Shown here: piece by piece, positions 1 to 9,669 of the stretch
How positions within the stretch are numbered: position 1 is the stretch's first letter
How the letters are laid out: each line of letters begins with the position of its first letter
Source of the DNA: Chara braunii
Lineage: Eukaryota > Streptophyta > Charophyceae > Charales > Characeae
Length of the DNA stretch: 56,576 nucleotides
Assembly: GCA_003427395.1 (NCBI GenBank)
Contig: BFEA01000199.1
Location: forward strand, 1,507,461-1,564,036
Direction: 5' to 3'
Program-made: the position numbers and the translations under genes
Notes under the pieces: model-generated
What the model saw: only the letters and a program-made list of their open reading frames with translations
Database searches by the model: none
Told to the model about the DNA's origin: nothing

Positions 1-302
1 CGCACACAGTAATCAAAGTGGGATCAGCACCTCTTGACATCCGTAGGGTCAAAAAAAAAACGAGAAGGATACATACCAGCCAATTCAACTCTGAGATTAT
101 CAATGCATTATCATTATTTTCGACAAACAGAAAAAGCGTGGGGGTAGGGGGAAGGCCGGGAGGAAGAGGTAGGGGGCAAGATAATTGGAATAAATAATCT
201 AGGAGGATAAGACTTCAGCAATACGGGATGTCGGTGAGCCAAACAAAAAGAAAAAACTTGGCCTCTCGAATATTTTTGTTATGCCTGTGGAAGGATTCCA
301 TC

Positions 303-398
<96 letters not shown>

Positions 399-1216
399 CC
401 CATGCCATAGACCAACACATCGGGTGAAGCGCAGTGGCTGCACTCTCTCTTGTGGGCGGAGCAGGGGTGGGTTCACTGACTCGCTTGAAAGGGACACTGA
501 GGCAATAGTGGGAAACAAAATGCAAACAAGGAATTGTGGAACATAACATTTTCGAAACTACAAATTTTAACAGACTGTACGTTAGGGAGACGATGATTAT
601 GCATTATGTCCAGGAAAGAACGGTCCATCTGGTTAACTGGGAAACAGGGTCCTCTCCACCAATAGACGGGTGGAAATAGATTTTTTCCTTCCGCGGGGGG
701 AAATAGACAGGAGCCACCGACAGGCGGACCGCACAATCTGTTCCACGGCCGATTAAGAAAAACAAAAGAAAAAAAGAAAAAAGACTGCAGGGAACAGATC
801 TACCATATTGTGGAACACGCACATGACCTTGAAAAAAAAAAAAATGAAAAAAAAAAAAAAAGGGAGACGGCTTTGAGACATCGTTCTTGCACTGACCGGC
901 CCCAGGTAGTTCAGAAGTTCATTAATTTAGTTCCATCATCCATGTGGATCCGAGCTCAGGTCTATATTTCAACAGTTCATGGGTGTACCAACTGAGATAA
1001 TTCGTCGGTGCACGCACATGACTTTTATTTATGCACTCTCGGAGAGGATGTGAATTTAAAAAAAAAGAAGGCAGGCCAAGAACATGTGCAAAAAAACTGA
1101 GCCTAAAAAATATGGTCGTTGAAATTTTGAAAACTAAACCCTTGGGGTGTTGTGTATGTGTTTGTCATGTTTTTCTTTTCGCCGCACACAACTCGACAAA
1201 AAAAGGAAAAAGCGTG
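1..1216. other. Flank with microsatellite and A-rich low complexity, no gene
   Basis: A pure TC dinucleotide run (307-382) passes into TATC repeats (382-398). Further on are A-runs (about 830-860) and unremarkable sequence. The stretch 1165-1216 resembles 13110-13160, the DNA just beside hammerhead ribozyme 1. This suggests the Gypsy element inserted into a copy of that hammerhead-bearing repeat. No coding region is supported; open frames here are short or read through the repeat. Confidence 0.6.
307..398. repeat. (TC)n/(TATC)n microsatellite
   Basis: About 38 uninterrupted TC units are followed by four TATC units. A frame through it encodes only alternating Leu-Ser and is not a protein. Confidence 0.95.
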
Positions 1217-2185
1217 TGTGAGGGTTATTGCCTCGGCATAGGGCCCTGCAGCAGGCGCGTGCCCGCCCTAATTGAAGGCGGGTCCCCTGAATCTCAATGC
1301 GTCCTGAACTCGACAATTTTTGCAAATCTTGGTCGGGGCCAGACAGTTGCCACGCGCCAGTTGGTTACATCCGCCTTGCTCGTGAGAGTCCAAAATATTC
1401 ATGAGCCTTTCAGGCCCTTCCAGCAACGTGGCCAAAGCAGGGAGCATCCCACGTTTGAGCCCGGCTGGTTGGGCATGCCAAACCAATTCGGTCCCAGACC
1501 ACTGTTTGAACGGGCCTGGGTGCAGACACTTTGGCCGAGACTGAAGCTACTGGAAACTCAGCCTTGCGTGGGGAAGGCAGGGTGAGCACCTGCCACTTTC
1601 GATATAGGAAAGGGCAGGGCTCAGTGTCGGGGGATCGGGCACTTGCATGCTGATGCGGCAGCGCTGCTAGAGTTTGCGCGCATGTGCGGTAAGCAGGGCG
1701 CTGTTGAGGGCAGCATCATTGCCCAGCCCAAGTAGCCGGGCTTGGGCTTGGACAGTCAGCGGGAGGTGGCGGTGGTCTTCGTGTAAGAGGGAGAAGACAT
1801 GGGTGATGAAGTCAAGGGTGAGAGAGAGAAATGGGGTTGATGATGTGAGGGCACGTACCTGGTCTTGGCGATGGTCTACAGGGGTCGACATCTTCATGTA
1901 CTTCGGTTTTGCTGCTGACGTCAACCGGATGCATTGTCAATTGGTTGGCTGCTAGTAAGTTGTGTGATTGTAGTCTGGGCGCTGATCGCGGAGTAGGAGG
2001 AAGGACTCAGGATAGATATGTTGGTGGTGGAGAGAGTATGTTCTCATTGACATTCGGATTCAGTGCTTTGTTTCTCCGTTGGAGGAATATCAGTGCATTA
2101 GCAGCATTACTACTTTCTGGACAGCGTTTGGACTTGCTGGCTTTCAATGTGATTTTGCATTCTGGGATTTCTGTCATTTCGCTAT
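1217..2185 (+). repeat. 5' LTR of the Gypsy element
   Basis: It starts TGTGAGGGTTATTGCC and ends just before the primer-binding site. It aligns with 9670-10367 and then, after a gap caused by an insertion, with 11700-12012. It lacks about 50 bp present in the 3' LTR near 10135-10190. The 3' third (from about 1857) is also found in diverged form at 37.2, 37.7 and 40.56 kb. Confidence 0.9.
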
Positions 2186-2200
2186 TGGTATCGGAGCTGG
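2186..2200 (+). promoter_or_regulatory. Primer-binding site, initiator-Met tRNA type
   Basis: TGGTATCGGAGC directly follows the LTR. It differs by one base from TGGTATCAGAGC, the usual plant primer-binding site complementary to the 3' end of initiator tRNA-Met. Its position fixes the 3' border of the LTR. Confidence 0.8.
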
Positions 2201-3251
2201 TTCGAGCAGCATCGCTGGCTCCTTCACAATAGCTATTTGGTGCTTCGCTGGATATGGTGGGGCAGTGATAAAGCTTGTGCGTAGGGTGATAAGCGGCCCA
2301 GGGTCGTGCGGGCGCGCCAGGAAGGCTATGTGGTGATATAGGGATGCAGGCTGGATGATGAGAGCTTGCTGACGTGACAATTTAAGCCAAGGTGAACTGC
2401 ATTGCATTGTGGGTTGTGCCGAGGCATCGCCCGGTCATCATAAATGCACGTCAGGTTACTGTTGAGAAATCTGTGGTTGAGGGCAGCATTATGAGGTACG
2501 TTGCTCCTTACCTTATCTACCCTCTCTATTGCTTCTTACCGTGAGGAAGTGAGTTCTGTCTTGAGAGTCCTCTAGTTGTGAGGTGTCGCGAGCGCTCAAC
2601 CTTGAAAGTCGACATTCTTCCTGGGGACCATACTGGTGGGAGAAGGGTGTTGCCTCTGAAGGGCCCTGGACGAAGCACTCGGGTCACGGTCACCATGCCA
2701 ACCCGCTGCAACTAGTACACGCATGCTTTGCCGCTTGTCCTCGGTTCTGCTTGCTGCGCTGTAGAGGGAACGTGGACTGACCAGTCCTAAGTGAGACGCC
2801 TACCAGACCGTCTATGAATATTTCTGACGGGATTCGAGTTGAATACTGGCTGTGATCGTCGTCCTGTCTGCGACGTTACATAATTCCTGAGGACCTTGGG
2901 GGCTGTCCTTAAACTGCCTCTTGATCAGCCAGATCAACCGGATGGAAGGCTCGTTGGACGCGAGGATAAAGAACGGGCAGAACTGGTTTCCTGGGCACAG
3001 GGGTGGGCTGATTGCACACCTTCAGACACGCCGTTGAACCAGAGCTTCAGGACGTCGACATCAAGTGACTACTCAAGAGAGATAAAGGGGGACGGAGATA
3101 AACAGTTCAATTAGTTATTATTTAAAAATTTCCATTCTGCATACAAACCCAGCAAACTATTTTAGTTTTATTTTTTTATTACTCAGTTGTGACAGACACT
3201 GCTAACAACTAACAGACAGCTCCAGATAGGTAATACATATTCCTTGCTGCA

Positions 3252-3415
3252 TTGCAATCTGTCTCAGAAGTCAAAAGTAGGAATAGGGTTGTTTGTAGGA
3301 ATCTGAAATTATCTGTTGTTACCGCTTGACTACTTGCAATCTGTCTCAGAAGTCAAAAGTAGGAATAGACTTGTTTGTAGGAATCTGAAATTATCTGTTG
3401 TTACCGCTTGACTAC
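3252..3415 (+). repeat. 82-bp tandem duplication in the element leader
   Basis: Units 3252-3333 and 3334-3415 are nearly identical. They lie between the primer-binding site and gag and have no coding capacity. Confidence 0.9.
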
Positions 3416-3504
3416 TTTCTGGACCGAATATTTATTTTATTTTATTTTAATCGGTTGGTTGCCATGTTGCGGTAGGTCCCAGCGAGGACAGTAGTGCAGA
3501 TCGT

Positions 3505-4090
3505 AGGCCACGCATAGCTCATGAGTGGAGATGACAGTGAGGTTGAGTGACTAGGCCAACACGATAGGAGGCTTACCCGGAGACGTGCACTCAGTCGGCC
3601 GACCACTTTCCTAGTGTTAGAACACAGAGAGGAAAGGAGACTGCGGAGAGAAGCCAGAGAGAGGACAGCATTGCAGAGGGCTAGGGAAGCAGCCGCCAAC
3701 GCCGAAAGGGCACTAGCAGCAGCATCAGCAGCAGACACTAGAGCCAACGTCGAGGCAGGCATAGCTAACGCCTCTACCATGTCACAGTCCTCATCTCAGG
3801 CCACGCATAGCTCATGAGTGGAGATGACAGTGAGGTTGAGTGACTAGACCAACACGATAGGAGGCTTGCCCGGAGACGTGCACTCAGTCGGCCGACCACT
3901 TTCCTAGTGTTAGAACACGGAGAGGAAAGGAGACTGCGGAGAGAAGCCAGAGAGAGGACAGCATTGCAGAGGGCTAGGGAAGCAGCAGCCAACGCCGAAA
4001 GGGCACTAGCAGCAGCAGCAGCAGCAGACACTAGAGCCAACGCCGAGGCAGGCATAGCTACCGCCTCTACCATGTCACAGGCCTCATCTC
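3505..4090 (+). repeat. 293-bp tandem duplication at the gag 5' end
   Basis: Units 3505-3797 and 3798-4090 are near-identical direct copies flanked by AGGCC. Each contains an Arg/Glu/Ala-rich coiled-coil-like segment of gag, with an AGC-rich Ala stretch that differs slightly in length between copies. It is an internal duplication and disrupts the original gag start. Confidence 0.92.
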
Positions 4091-5769
4091 AGGCCTCTTC
4101 GTCAGGTCTTAGTCAGGGTGTCTCCCAGGTTTTCGTTAGTCATTCAGCTGGCTTGCAGGTCAGCCAGCAGCAACCCATGTCAGATGAGGATTATGAGATC
4201 CAACAAGCGGATGCACACAGAGTTACAGCACCAGCTGCAGGAAGTAGAGCGAAGGAGAGAGAAAGCTAGGATTAGAAAAGCCAGACTAGAGGCAAGGGGA
4301 GAGGAGTTAGGCAAATTAGAATCTATAGATGAGTCAGTTCTTGACCCTGTCACATTGTCCCTTCGGAACTCCCCATTGAGTGTAGCCGAAGTGCAAGCGG
4401 TGCAGCAAGAGATGTTGGCTGCACTGATAGCTGGTCAGAACCAGATTTTGACCGCACTGCGGATGCCACGACCTCTGGTCAAGCAACCATAGTTTGCTGT
4501 AGCTCCCCCTACAGTTGCAGGTCCAATAATGACGCTGCCACCAGTAGGGCAACCGTTTTCTCCACAGTTTGGCATATCCCAATCAGGCAGATTAGCAGAA
4601 GGTAGCAGTGGCCAGATTCCGGTACCTTTCTCACTTCCACAACCAGCGGCTGCTGCTACAGGGCAGCCGCATGTACACCAAGCATGTGCAACAGTTACCC
4701 TGCAACAGCAGACTGGTCCATTGGTTTCACAATCAATGTAGCAGGCACAGTGTGTTATACAACCCATGTAGATACCCTTGCCGAGTCCTAAACCCTTCTC
4801 TGGTGACCAAAAGAAGGACGAGGGCTTGGATACCCAGGTAAGGATTGTGCCCATGTACGTGAGGCATAAGCTCACAAGGACCGAGGAAGAGGTTATAGTC
4901 GCTGCATCCTTTCTACAAGGGTCTGCAGTCAAATGGTTGAACGGAGTAGTACAGCAACAGGGTTACGATCAAAACTTCGATGCCTGGGCACAAGCCCGAA
5001 TATTGGAGGATTTCATATGGATGGTCTACAACAGGTGGCATGAACCTTAAGGGGTTCATAAGGCCACCGACTCACTAGCCAGTCTAGGATCGACGAGATG
5101 TCGAACGGTTCACGAGGTGACAGACGTCGTAGAGAGACTGATTGTTGTCCCTGGCGTGCGGTACGAGCCGCAGGTCCTCACAACTTATTTGCGATGTCTG
5201 CCAACAGACGTCAAAAATAAGTTGGTCGACGAGGCCTTCATAGATATGCATAACTTCGCCTCGTTCAGCAAGAAGGTCTTAGACATAGAGGTCAATCTTC
5301 GGAGTGCCCAACAGGGACAGGTAGATGGGAGAAGGAAGAAGTTCCCCCAAAATTGGAAGGCAATCTCATGTTCGTTGACCACGATGATCAAGCGACTGAG
5401 ACTAACGACTTCTCTGACCTCAGGGACAAGACAGAGTTAGATGGGATTTTAGACACTTCAGATGGTGGAGTAGTCGCTCCTATTAAGGAAAAAGCTAAGG
5501 GGTTCAGGAAACAGAAGGCACGTCGGCCCAAGGGTCAATATAACCAAGGAACACCCATATGGGTAAAGCTTGGTCTAGAGTACGAGGTATGGCGAGACCA
5601 TGTTGCTCGAGGCGCTTGCCTAAATTGTGGCCAGTATGGGCACACAATGGCCAAGTCAAAGAGTAAGCGACTCGCTACGAAGGTTGCATCCTCCATAGTG
5701 ACAGTCGGATCTTTTAACTCTTGTGGTGCTTCTGCGAGCACTTCGCAGGAGAAAACCTCGGGCCGTTAG
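3614..5769 (+). pseudogene. gag: Gypsy gag (capsid plus degenerate zinc knuckle), broken
   Basis: Gag would form the particle shell and bind the element RNA. The N-terminal part (3614-4300) is a charged, Ala-rich coiled coil duplicated in tandem. About 4778-5340 carries a capsid-like segment with FLQGSAVKWLNG, typical of retrotransposon gag domains. A nucleocapsid-type knuckle follows near 5615-5660, reading CLNCGQYGHTMAKS, so the fourth CCHC ligand is Ser instead of Cys. The reading frame has several in-frame stops (TAG near 4490 and 4740) and moves to another frame near 5350-5440. Identification rests on the motifs and on the position upstream of pol. It cannot encode a working protein as it stands. 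Confidence 0.85.
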
Positions 5770-6601
5770 GAGTGTTAGCCCCTCTTACTTGTACTGAAGT
5801 GGTAACCTTACCTTCTCCATTTCAGACGATGGCCAAGGCAATTGACCCATTGATCGCCCCGCAGATAGACCTAGACCAAACGATGCTTTGTTCAATGGAG
5901 GTGTTTGAGTCCTTAGAGGAGTTAGAAACTGAGTGGTTAGAGAAGGACCCTAGAAACTCCTGGGCGATGTTGAACAAAGCTCCAAAGGGTGAACATTTCG
6001 TGGTAGTAGTCACAATGTAGGTGGCCGAAAGGTTGGCGACTTTGCAAACATAGGTTATACACGAAACTTCATCAGTCATGCTTGTGTGGATAGGCTACAC
6101 TTAGGGGACCAAGTCCAGCGGCTTAGCAGATTTGTAGCATTTACCTTAGCCAACAAACACTCTATGGTAGTAAAGGACTACGTCAAGGACGTAGCCTGCA
6201 CCTTCTCCAATGGAGGAGGGGAACTGAGACATAAAATCTCATTCCTTGTTAGCGACAAGCTGCCATTCAACATTTTGCTAGGCATGTACTACCTCGAAGT
6301 TGCTAAGCGTCCGTTCGATTGGGATAGGAAGGTAGTGATCGACAAGTTACCAGATGGAAGGACCGTTAGGCTGCAAAAGTTTAAGGCTAGCAGGTTAATG
6401 GAGAACTATGGTTACATGTGCGTATCATCTTTATGTAACTACTACAAGCATAATCGCGAGGAACGTATGTACTTAGTCTTTGTCTCTGAAAAAGGGGAGG
6501 CCGTAAAATCACCCCCAGAGATAGAAGCAGTTGTCGCACAGTATTCAGACTTTTTCGAGGAGCCTAGGGGTGTGGTGGAAAGGGAGATTGTCCATGCATA
6601 G
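5770..6601 (+). pseudogene. Gypsy aspartic protease region, catalytic Asp apparently lost
   Basis: The protease would cut the polyprotein. The C-terminal part is recognisable: FNILLGMYYLEVAKRPFDW matches the usual Gypsy ILGM(D/E)(F/W)L block. Upstream, at 6038-6091, the frame reads ANIGYTRNFISHACVDRL. In related elements this position reads D-(S/C)-G-A-T-R-N, so the catalytic Asp appears to be Asn (codon 6047-6049). The preceding linker (5770-6035) is acidic and ends in stop codons. The frame then stays open to 6601 and runs toward RT. The loss of the active-site residue is inferred from comparison with the family, not from an alignment I could run. Confidence 0.75.
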
Positions 6602-7180
6602 AAATTGTCCCCATTAGCAAAGTACCTAGAGGGCGAATCTATAGGATGTCTCTTGCAGAGCTAGATGAGCTTCACCGCCAGTTCAAGGCCTCACAAAGAA
6701 GGGTTGGATTCGGCCAAGTACATCCCCCTACGGAGCACCAGTGTTATTTGTCCCAAAGAAAGGGGGGACCCTAAGGATGTGCATTGATTATAGGGGCCTC
6801 AATGCCATCACCGTTAAGAAGGCGGAACCCCTACCCTGTAGTGACGACCTCTTGGATAAAGTGCAGGGATGTCGGTACATTACTAAGATAGATTTGAAGT
6901 TCGGATACCATCAGATTGCTATTATACCTGAGGACCAGCACAAAACCGTCTTTCAGACCAGGTACAGTTTGTACGAGTTTGTGGTGATGCCCTTCGGTCT
7001 ATGCCTATGCAACGCTCCTAGGACGCTCCAGCCGCAATGAACCGGATTTTTCATGAGTACTTAGACAAGTTTATCGTCATGTACCTCGATGATATCCTTA
7101 TCTTTAGTAGAACTGTAGAGGAGCACGTTGAGCACGTGAAGGTGGCTCGTAGGGTATTGGTGCCGGGCCTAAGGGCTTTT
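6602..7180 (+). pseudogene. pol: Gypsy reverse transcriptase, fingers and palm only
   Basis: Reverse transcriptase copies the element RNA into DNA. Visible motifs in order are a VPRGRIYRMSLAEL-like entry block (about 6625-6665), VPKKGGTLRMCIDYRGLN (about 6745-6800), DLKFGYHQI (about 6890-6915), MPFGLCLCNAP (about 6985-7015) and the catalytic YLDDIL (about 7081-7100). The reading frame changes near 6695 and again near 7035. After the YLDD block the usual thumb, connection and RNase H sequence is missing and foreign sequence starts near 7175. The catalytic DD pair is kept, but the protein is truncated and frameshifted. Confidence 0.92.
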
Positions 7181-7208
7181 CTCCACTACTTACCAAATGT
7201 GCAAAAGA

Positions 7209-7306
7209 GGGATGAATCTTTCGCTAGAACAGTGGAAATATACACAGCCATGATTTTTGCCTCTTGTGCATGTCGGCCCTAGGCAAATCTCGTAGGATGG
7301 TGGACC
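7209..7306 (+). pseudogene. U6 snRNA-like pseudogene A
   Basis: U6 is the catalytic spliceosomal RNA. This copy is diverged but covers most of the molecule in order. TGGAAATATACACAG matches the ACGATACAGAG region, GCCTCTTGTGCATG matches GCCCCTGCGCAAGG, and GCAAATCTCGTAGGATGGT matches the 3' CACAAATCGAGAAATGGT. The central ACAGAGA and AGC boxes are altered, so it should be non-functional. Its 5' part (GGGATGAATCTTTCGC) resembles the 5' part of copy C, so the copies probably share an ancestor. Confidence 0.6.
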
Positions 7307-7388
7307 TTGTTGACTGCCCACCACATGCACAAAAGACAAACGTTATGTGATGGCGCTGTCATTCTTTTCCTTTTTTTTTGGGGGGGGG

Positions 7389-7470
7389 ACCATATCTCTA
7401 TTCATCTGTGTCATCCGTGTCCATGGTCATGCTGTGTATCGTTCCGAGTTACGCAGCAAAGTTCATTCTC
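7389..7470 (-). pseudogene. U6 snRNA-like pseudogene B
   Basis: On the minus strand it reads CGGAACGATACACAGCATGA, then CGGATGACACAGATGAATAG, then AGATATGGTCC. This is the U6 order, with the central region shortened. The 3' end is followed on the same strand by a C-run and an A-run, as expected for an RNA copied by LINE machinery. It is not functional, because the ACAGAGA to AGC segment is deleted. Confidence 0.7.
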
Positions 7471-7511
7471 ATGTGGACAGAGTGTATCTTGTACCCTCCT
7501 TGTTTTTTTTT

Positions 7512-7591
7512 TACCATACCTCAATTTATGTGTGTCATCCTTGCCTTGGGCCTCTGTATTGTTCCAAGTTATGGCACAAGATGCATTCCCA
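7512..7591 (-). pseudogene. U6 snRNA-like pseudogene C
   Basis: On the minus strand it reads TTGGAACAATACAGAG, then GGCAAGGATGACACACATAA, then ATTGAGGTATGGT. All fit U6 in order. The 3' end is followed by a run of about ten A instead of the T-run of a real U6 gene, which suggests reverse transcription and insertion. The GATTAGCATGG segment is missing. Its 5' region (GAATGCATCTTGTGCCATAAC) matches that of copy B. Confidence 0.75.
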
Positions 7592-7973
7592 CTTTGAACA
7601 ACTGGAGGCGGCGGACTTGCAGCCTGTCAAACGCGCCATTTTCAGGGGCAGGACGTGCCGTTTTCAGGGCAGTTTTTTTTTCCCCCCTTGTCTCGGAGGT
7701 TTTCTTTTTTGTACAAGCCAACACTAGTAGTACCCTCACTCCTCACCACATGAACAAAGGACAAACGTTCTGTTTTTTCTTCCTACTTTTTTTTTTCATT
7801 GTGAGAAATCATGATATTGTGTTCACTGGTCGTTGCTTCTCGTTTTCAAAACAAACGACCACCATAGCTCTGTCAAGGCTCTACCTAGCCTCTACCGACC
7901 CTGCCCAGGCCTTCCATGAATTCAGGTCGAGCAAAAAGTTTGGTTGGGCGGGGTACTGGTGGTTTAAGACAGC

Positions 7974-9381
7974 CCGTGCTCTCTGACACTCAAGAGGTTG
8001 ATTGAAGTCATAGACATGTATGACTTCAAGCTCGACCCTCTAAAGGGAGAGTACAACAAAGTGGTCGACGCACTATCGCGAAGGGCAGACTATTTGGGCG
8101 CGCTAGTGACTGAGTTTGGAAAATCGGACAATGTAACTTTATCTATGGTGGAAGCCTATCGAGAGGACGCCGTGATGTTTGAGATCATTCGCAACCTGGA
8201 AGCTAAAGACAAGGCTACTTCCGACGAGTTTGTGTTGGTTGATGGCTTGTTGTTCCTTGAGAAGGCTAGGAATAAACTATTGTGTGTTCCGCGTAGAGAG
8301 TCTTTGAGCAATCTATTTTTAGGTGAATTTCACGATGCAACCGAACATTTTCGGTATGAAACGACAGCAGCAAATTTACTACTGGCCCACAATGATGGAC
8401 GATGCAAAAACATATGTCGAGACTTGTCAGGTTTGTCAACGTGACAAGCCAAGGACACAGGCACCGCTTGGGCTTATCAAGCCCTTGCCTATCCCTGTTG
8501 GACCTGGTCAAAGAGTGTCCATGGACTTCATGGATACTCTTGTGACTAGCAAGAGCGGTAAGAGACACGTCTTCATCATTGTGGACAGGTTCAATACGTA
8601 CGCTAAACTTATCGCCATGCCTGAGACCGCTAGGACTGACCACGTCATCAAGCTATTCATGGACAACTGGGTACGTGACTTCGGCCTACCTAAGTCTATT
8701 GTGAGCGACCAGGATGTTAGATTCACTAGCAAACTGTGGCAAAGTACAGCCCAACAGATGGGCACCCGACTGCAAATTACATCGGGGAACCACCCTGAGT
8801 CAAACTTACAGGGCGAGCACATAAACCGGGTAGTGCAGCACTTGCTTTGGCATTATATTAAGCCAAGTCAAGATGATTGGGATGAGAGGTTACCTCTCAT
8901 CGCCAGCCTGTATAACAATGTTGTGCACAGCACCACCGATAAGACCCCCAACCAGCTGCATCTTGGTTGGAAGCCCAGATCTGCTCTTGACTTTCCGTTA
9001 CCTGAAAATCAGCCAACTGCAGCACCTGGAAGCATAGAGTTCGCTATCAAATATGAGCAGATGTTGCAGCAAGCTCTAGAGCACATCAAGAAAGCTCAAG
9101 ATGCCATGGTTGTATCTCAGAGCAAACACAGACGACAGTCTGCAGTTCAGGTAGGTGAAAGAATTTGTGTAAAGTCATCTGAGTTGGAACAGGAGTTGGG
9201 AATCTCACGTAAATCAATTCCACAGTACTTTTGACCCTCGGAAATCCTAGATATAGAGGGAGATCAACCAGATGGTCCATATGTCATTCGCATCCCTCGT
9301 CACCTCCGCACACACCCTGTTTTCCATGCCTCCAAGTTGACACCTTTCGCTGAAACTGAGCAGTTACCCTCAAGATGATCT
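7974..9381 (+). pseudogene. pol: Gypsy RNase H end and integrase, frameshifted
   Basis: The segment starts with the last part of RNase H (KGEYNKVVDALSRR near 8045-8090). Integrase follows, which would insert the DNA copy into the genome. A zinc-binding N-terminus is visible as the CQVCQ pair near 8428. The catalytic core has MDFMDTL (first Asp, near 8520), VSDQDVRFTS (second Asp, near 8705) and NLQGEHINR (Glu, near 8805-8830), in place of the usual GQTERVNR. The frame changes near 8340, and a stop at 9232-9234 interrupts the C-terminal domain. The next block (9235-9378) still reads GPYVIRIPRHLRTHPVFHAS, typical of the Gypsy integrase tail. The DDE residues are kept but the gene is broken. Confidence 0.92.
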
Positions 9382-9630
9382 ATGCTACCCCCAACCATGG
9401 ATGGACACGTGGACATCAACGACATTGTTGAGCACAAGCTGATGCTTGTGCCCAAGCCTCCAAGTAGGGGACGCCCTCCGAAACCACAGATGCAGTACCG
9501 AGTGCGGTTCAGACACCATACGGATCCTAAAGAAAATCAGTGGTTCACAAGAGAAGAACTAATGAACACTTCTCCCCAAATTATCTCAAGCTACGTACGA
9601 AATTTGAAAGGGAAGCAGCCTGCTCTGTAA
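9382..9630 (+). pseudogene. Chromodomain-like C-terminal tail of Gypsy integrase
   Basis: The last 83 codons of pol read VDINDIVEHK, then YRVRFRHHTDPKENQWF and LMNTSPQIISSYV. This matches the layout of integrase chromodomains (YLVRWKGY, then a W-containing block, then a helix with a P/I-rich start), although some aromatic cage positions look replaced. Chromodomains guide chromoviruses to modified histones. The stop TAA lies just upstream of the polypurine tract. Confidence 0.7.
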
Positions 9631-9655
9631 CGACTTCTCAAAGGACTATCGAAGT

Positions 9656-9669
9656 AAAGGAGGAGGGAG
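9656..9669 (+). promoter_or_regulatory. Polypurine tract
   Basis: An uninterrupted purine run, AAAGGAGGAGGGAG, lies directly before the 3' LTR start. It would serve as the plus-strand primer in reverse transcription. Confidence 0.88.

Larger units (their letters stand above)
7180..7973. mobile_element. Foreign block replacing RT thumb/RNase H, with three U6-like copies
   Basis: Neither side of this block reads as Gypsy pol, and pol resumes at about 7974 with a block reading LSDTQE. The replaced part would be of similar length, so this is a replacement rather than a simple insertion. It contains three U6-snRNA-like sequences (listed separately). A direct repeat, CACCACATG(C/A)ACAAA(A/G)GAC, occurs near 7319 and 7743. 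Homopolymer tracts sit at 7371-7389, 7503-7512 and 7671-7688. How it arose is unknown. Retrotransposed snRNA copies joined during repair of a break is one possibility. Confidence 0.75.

Noticed and set aside
228-410. Leu-Ser repeat frame (and similar frames at 13.9, 14.3, 15.7 and 37.6 kb)
   Set aside because: They are translations of CT/GA microsatellites and have no conserved domain.
1031-1585. 184-codon frame overlapping the 5' LTR
   Set aside because: It runs from flank into LTR sequence, and the same LTR frame at 9712 is non-conserved. No domain.
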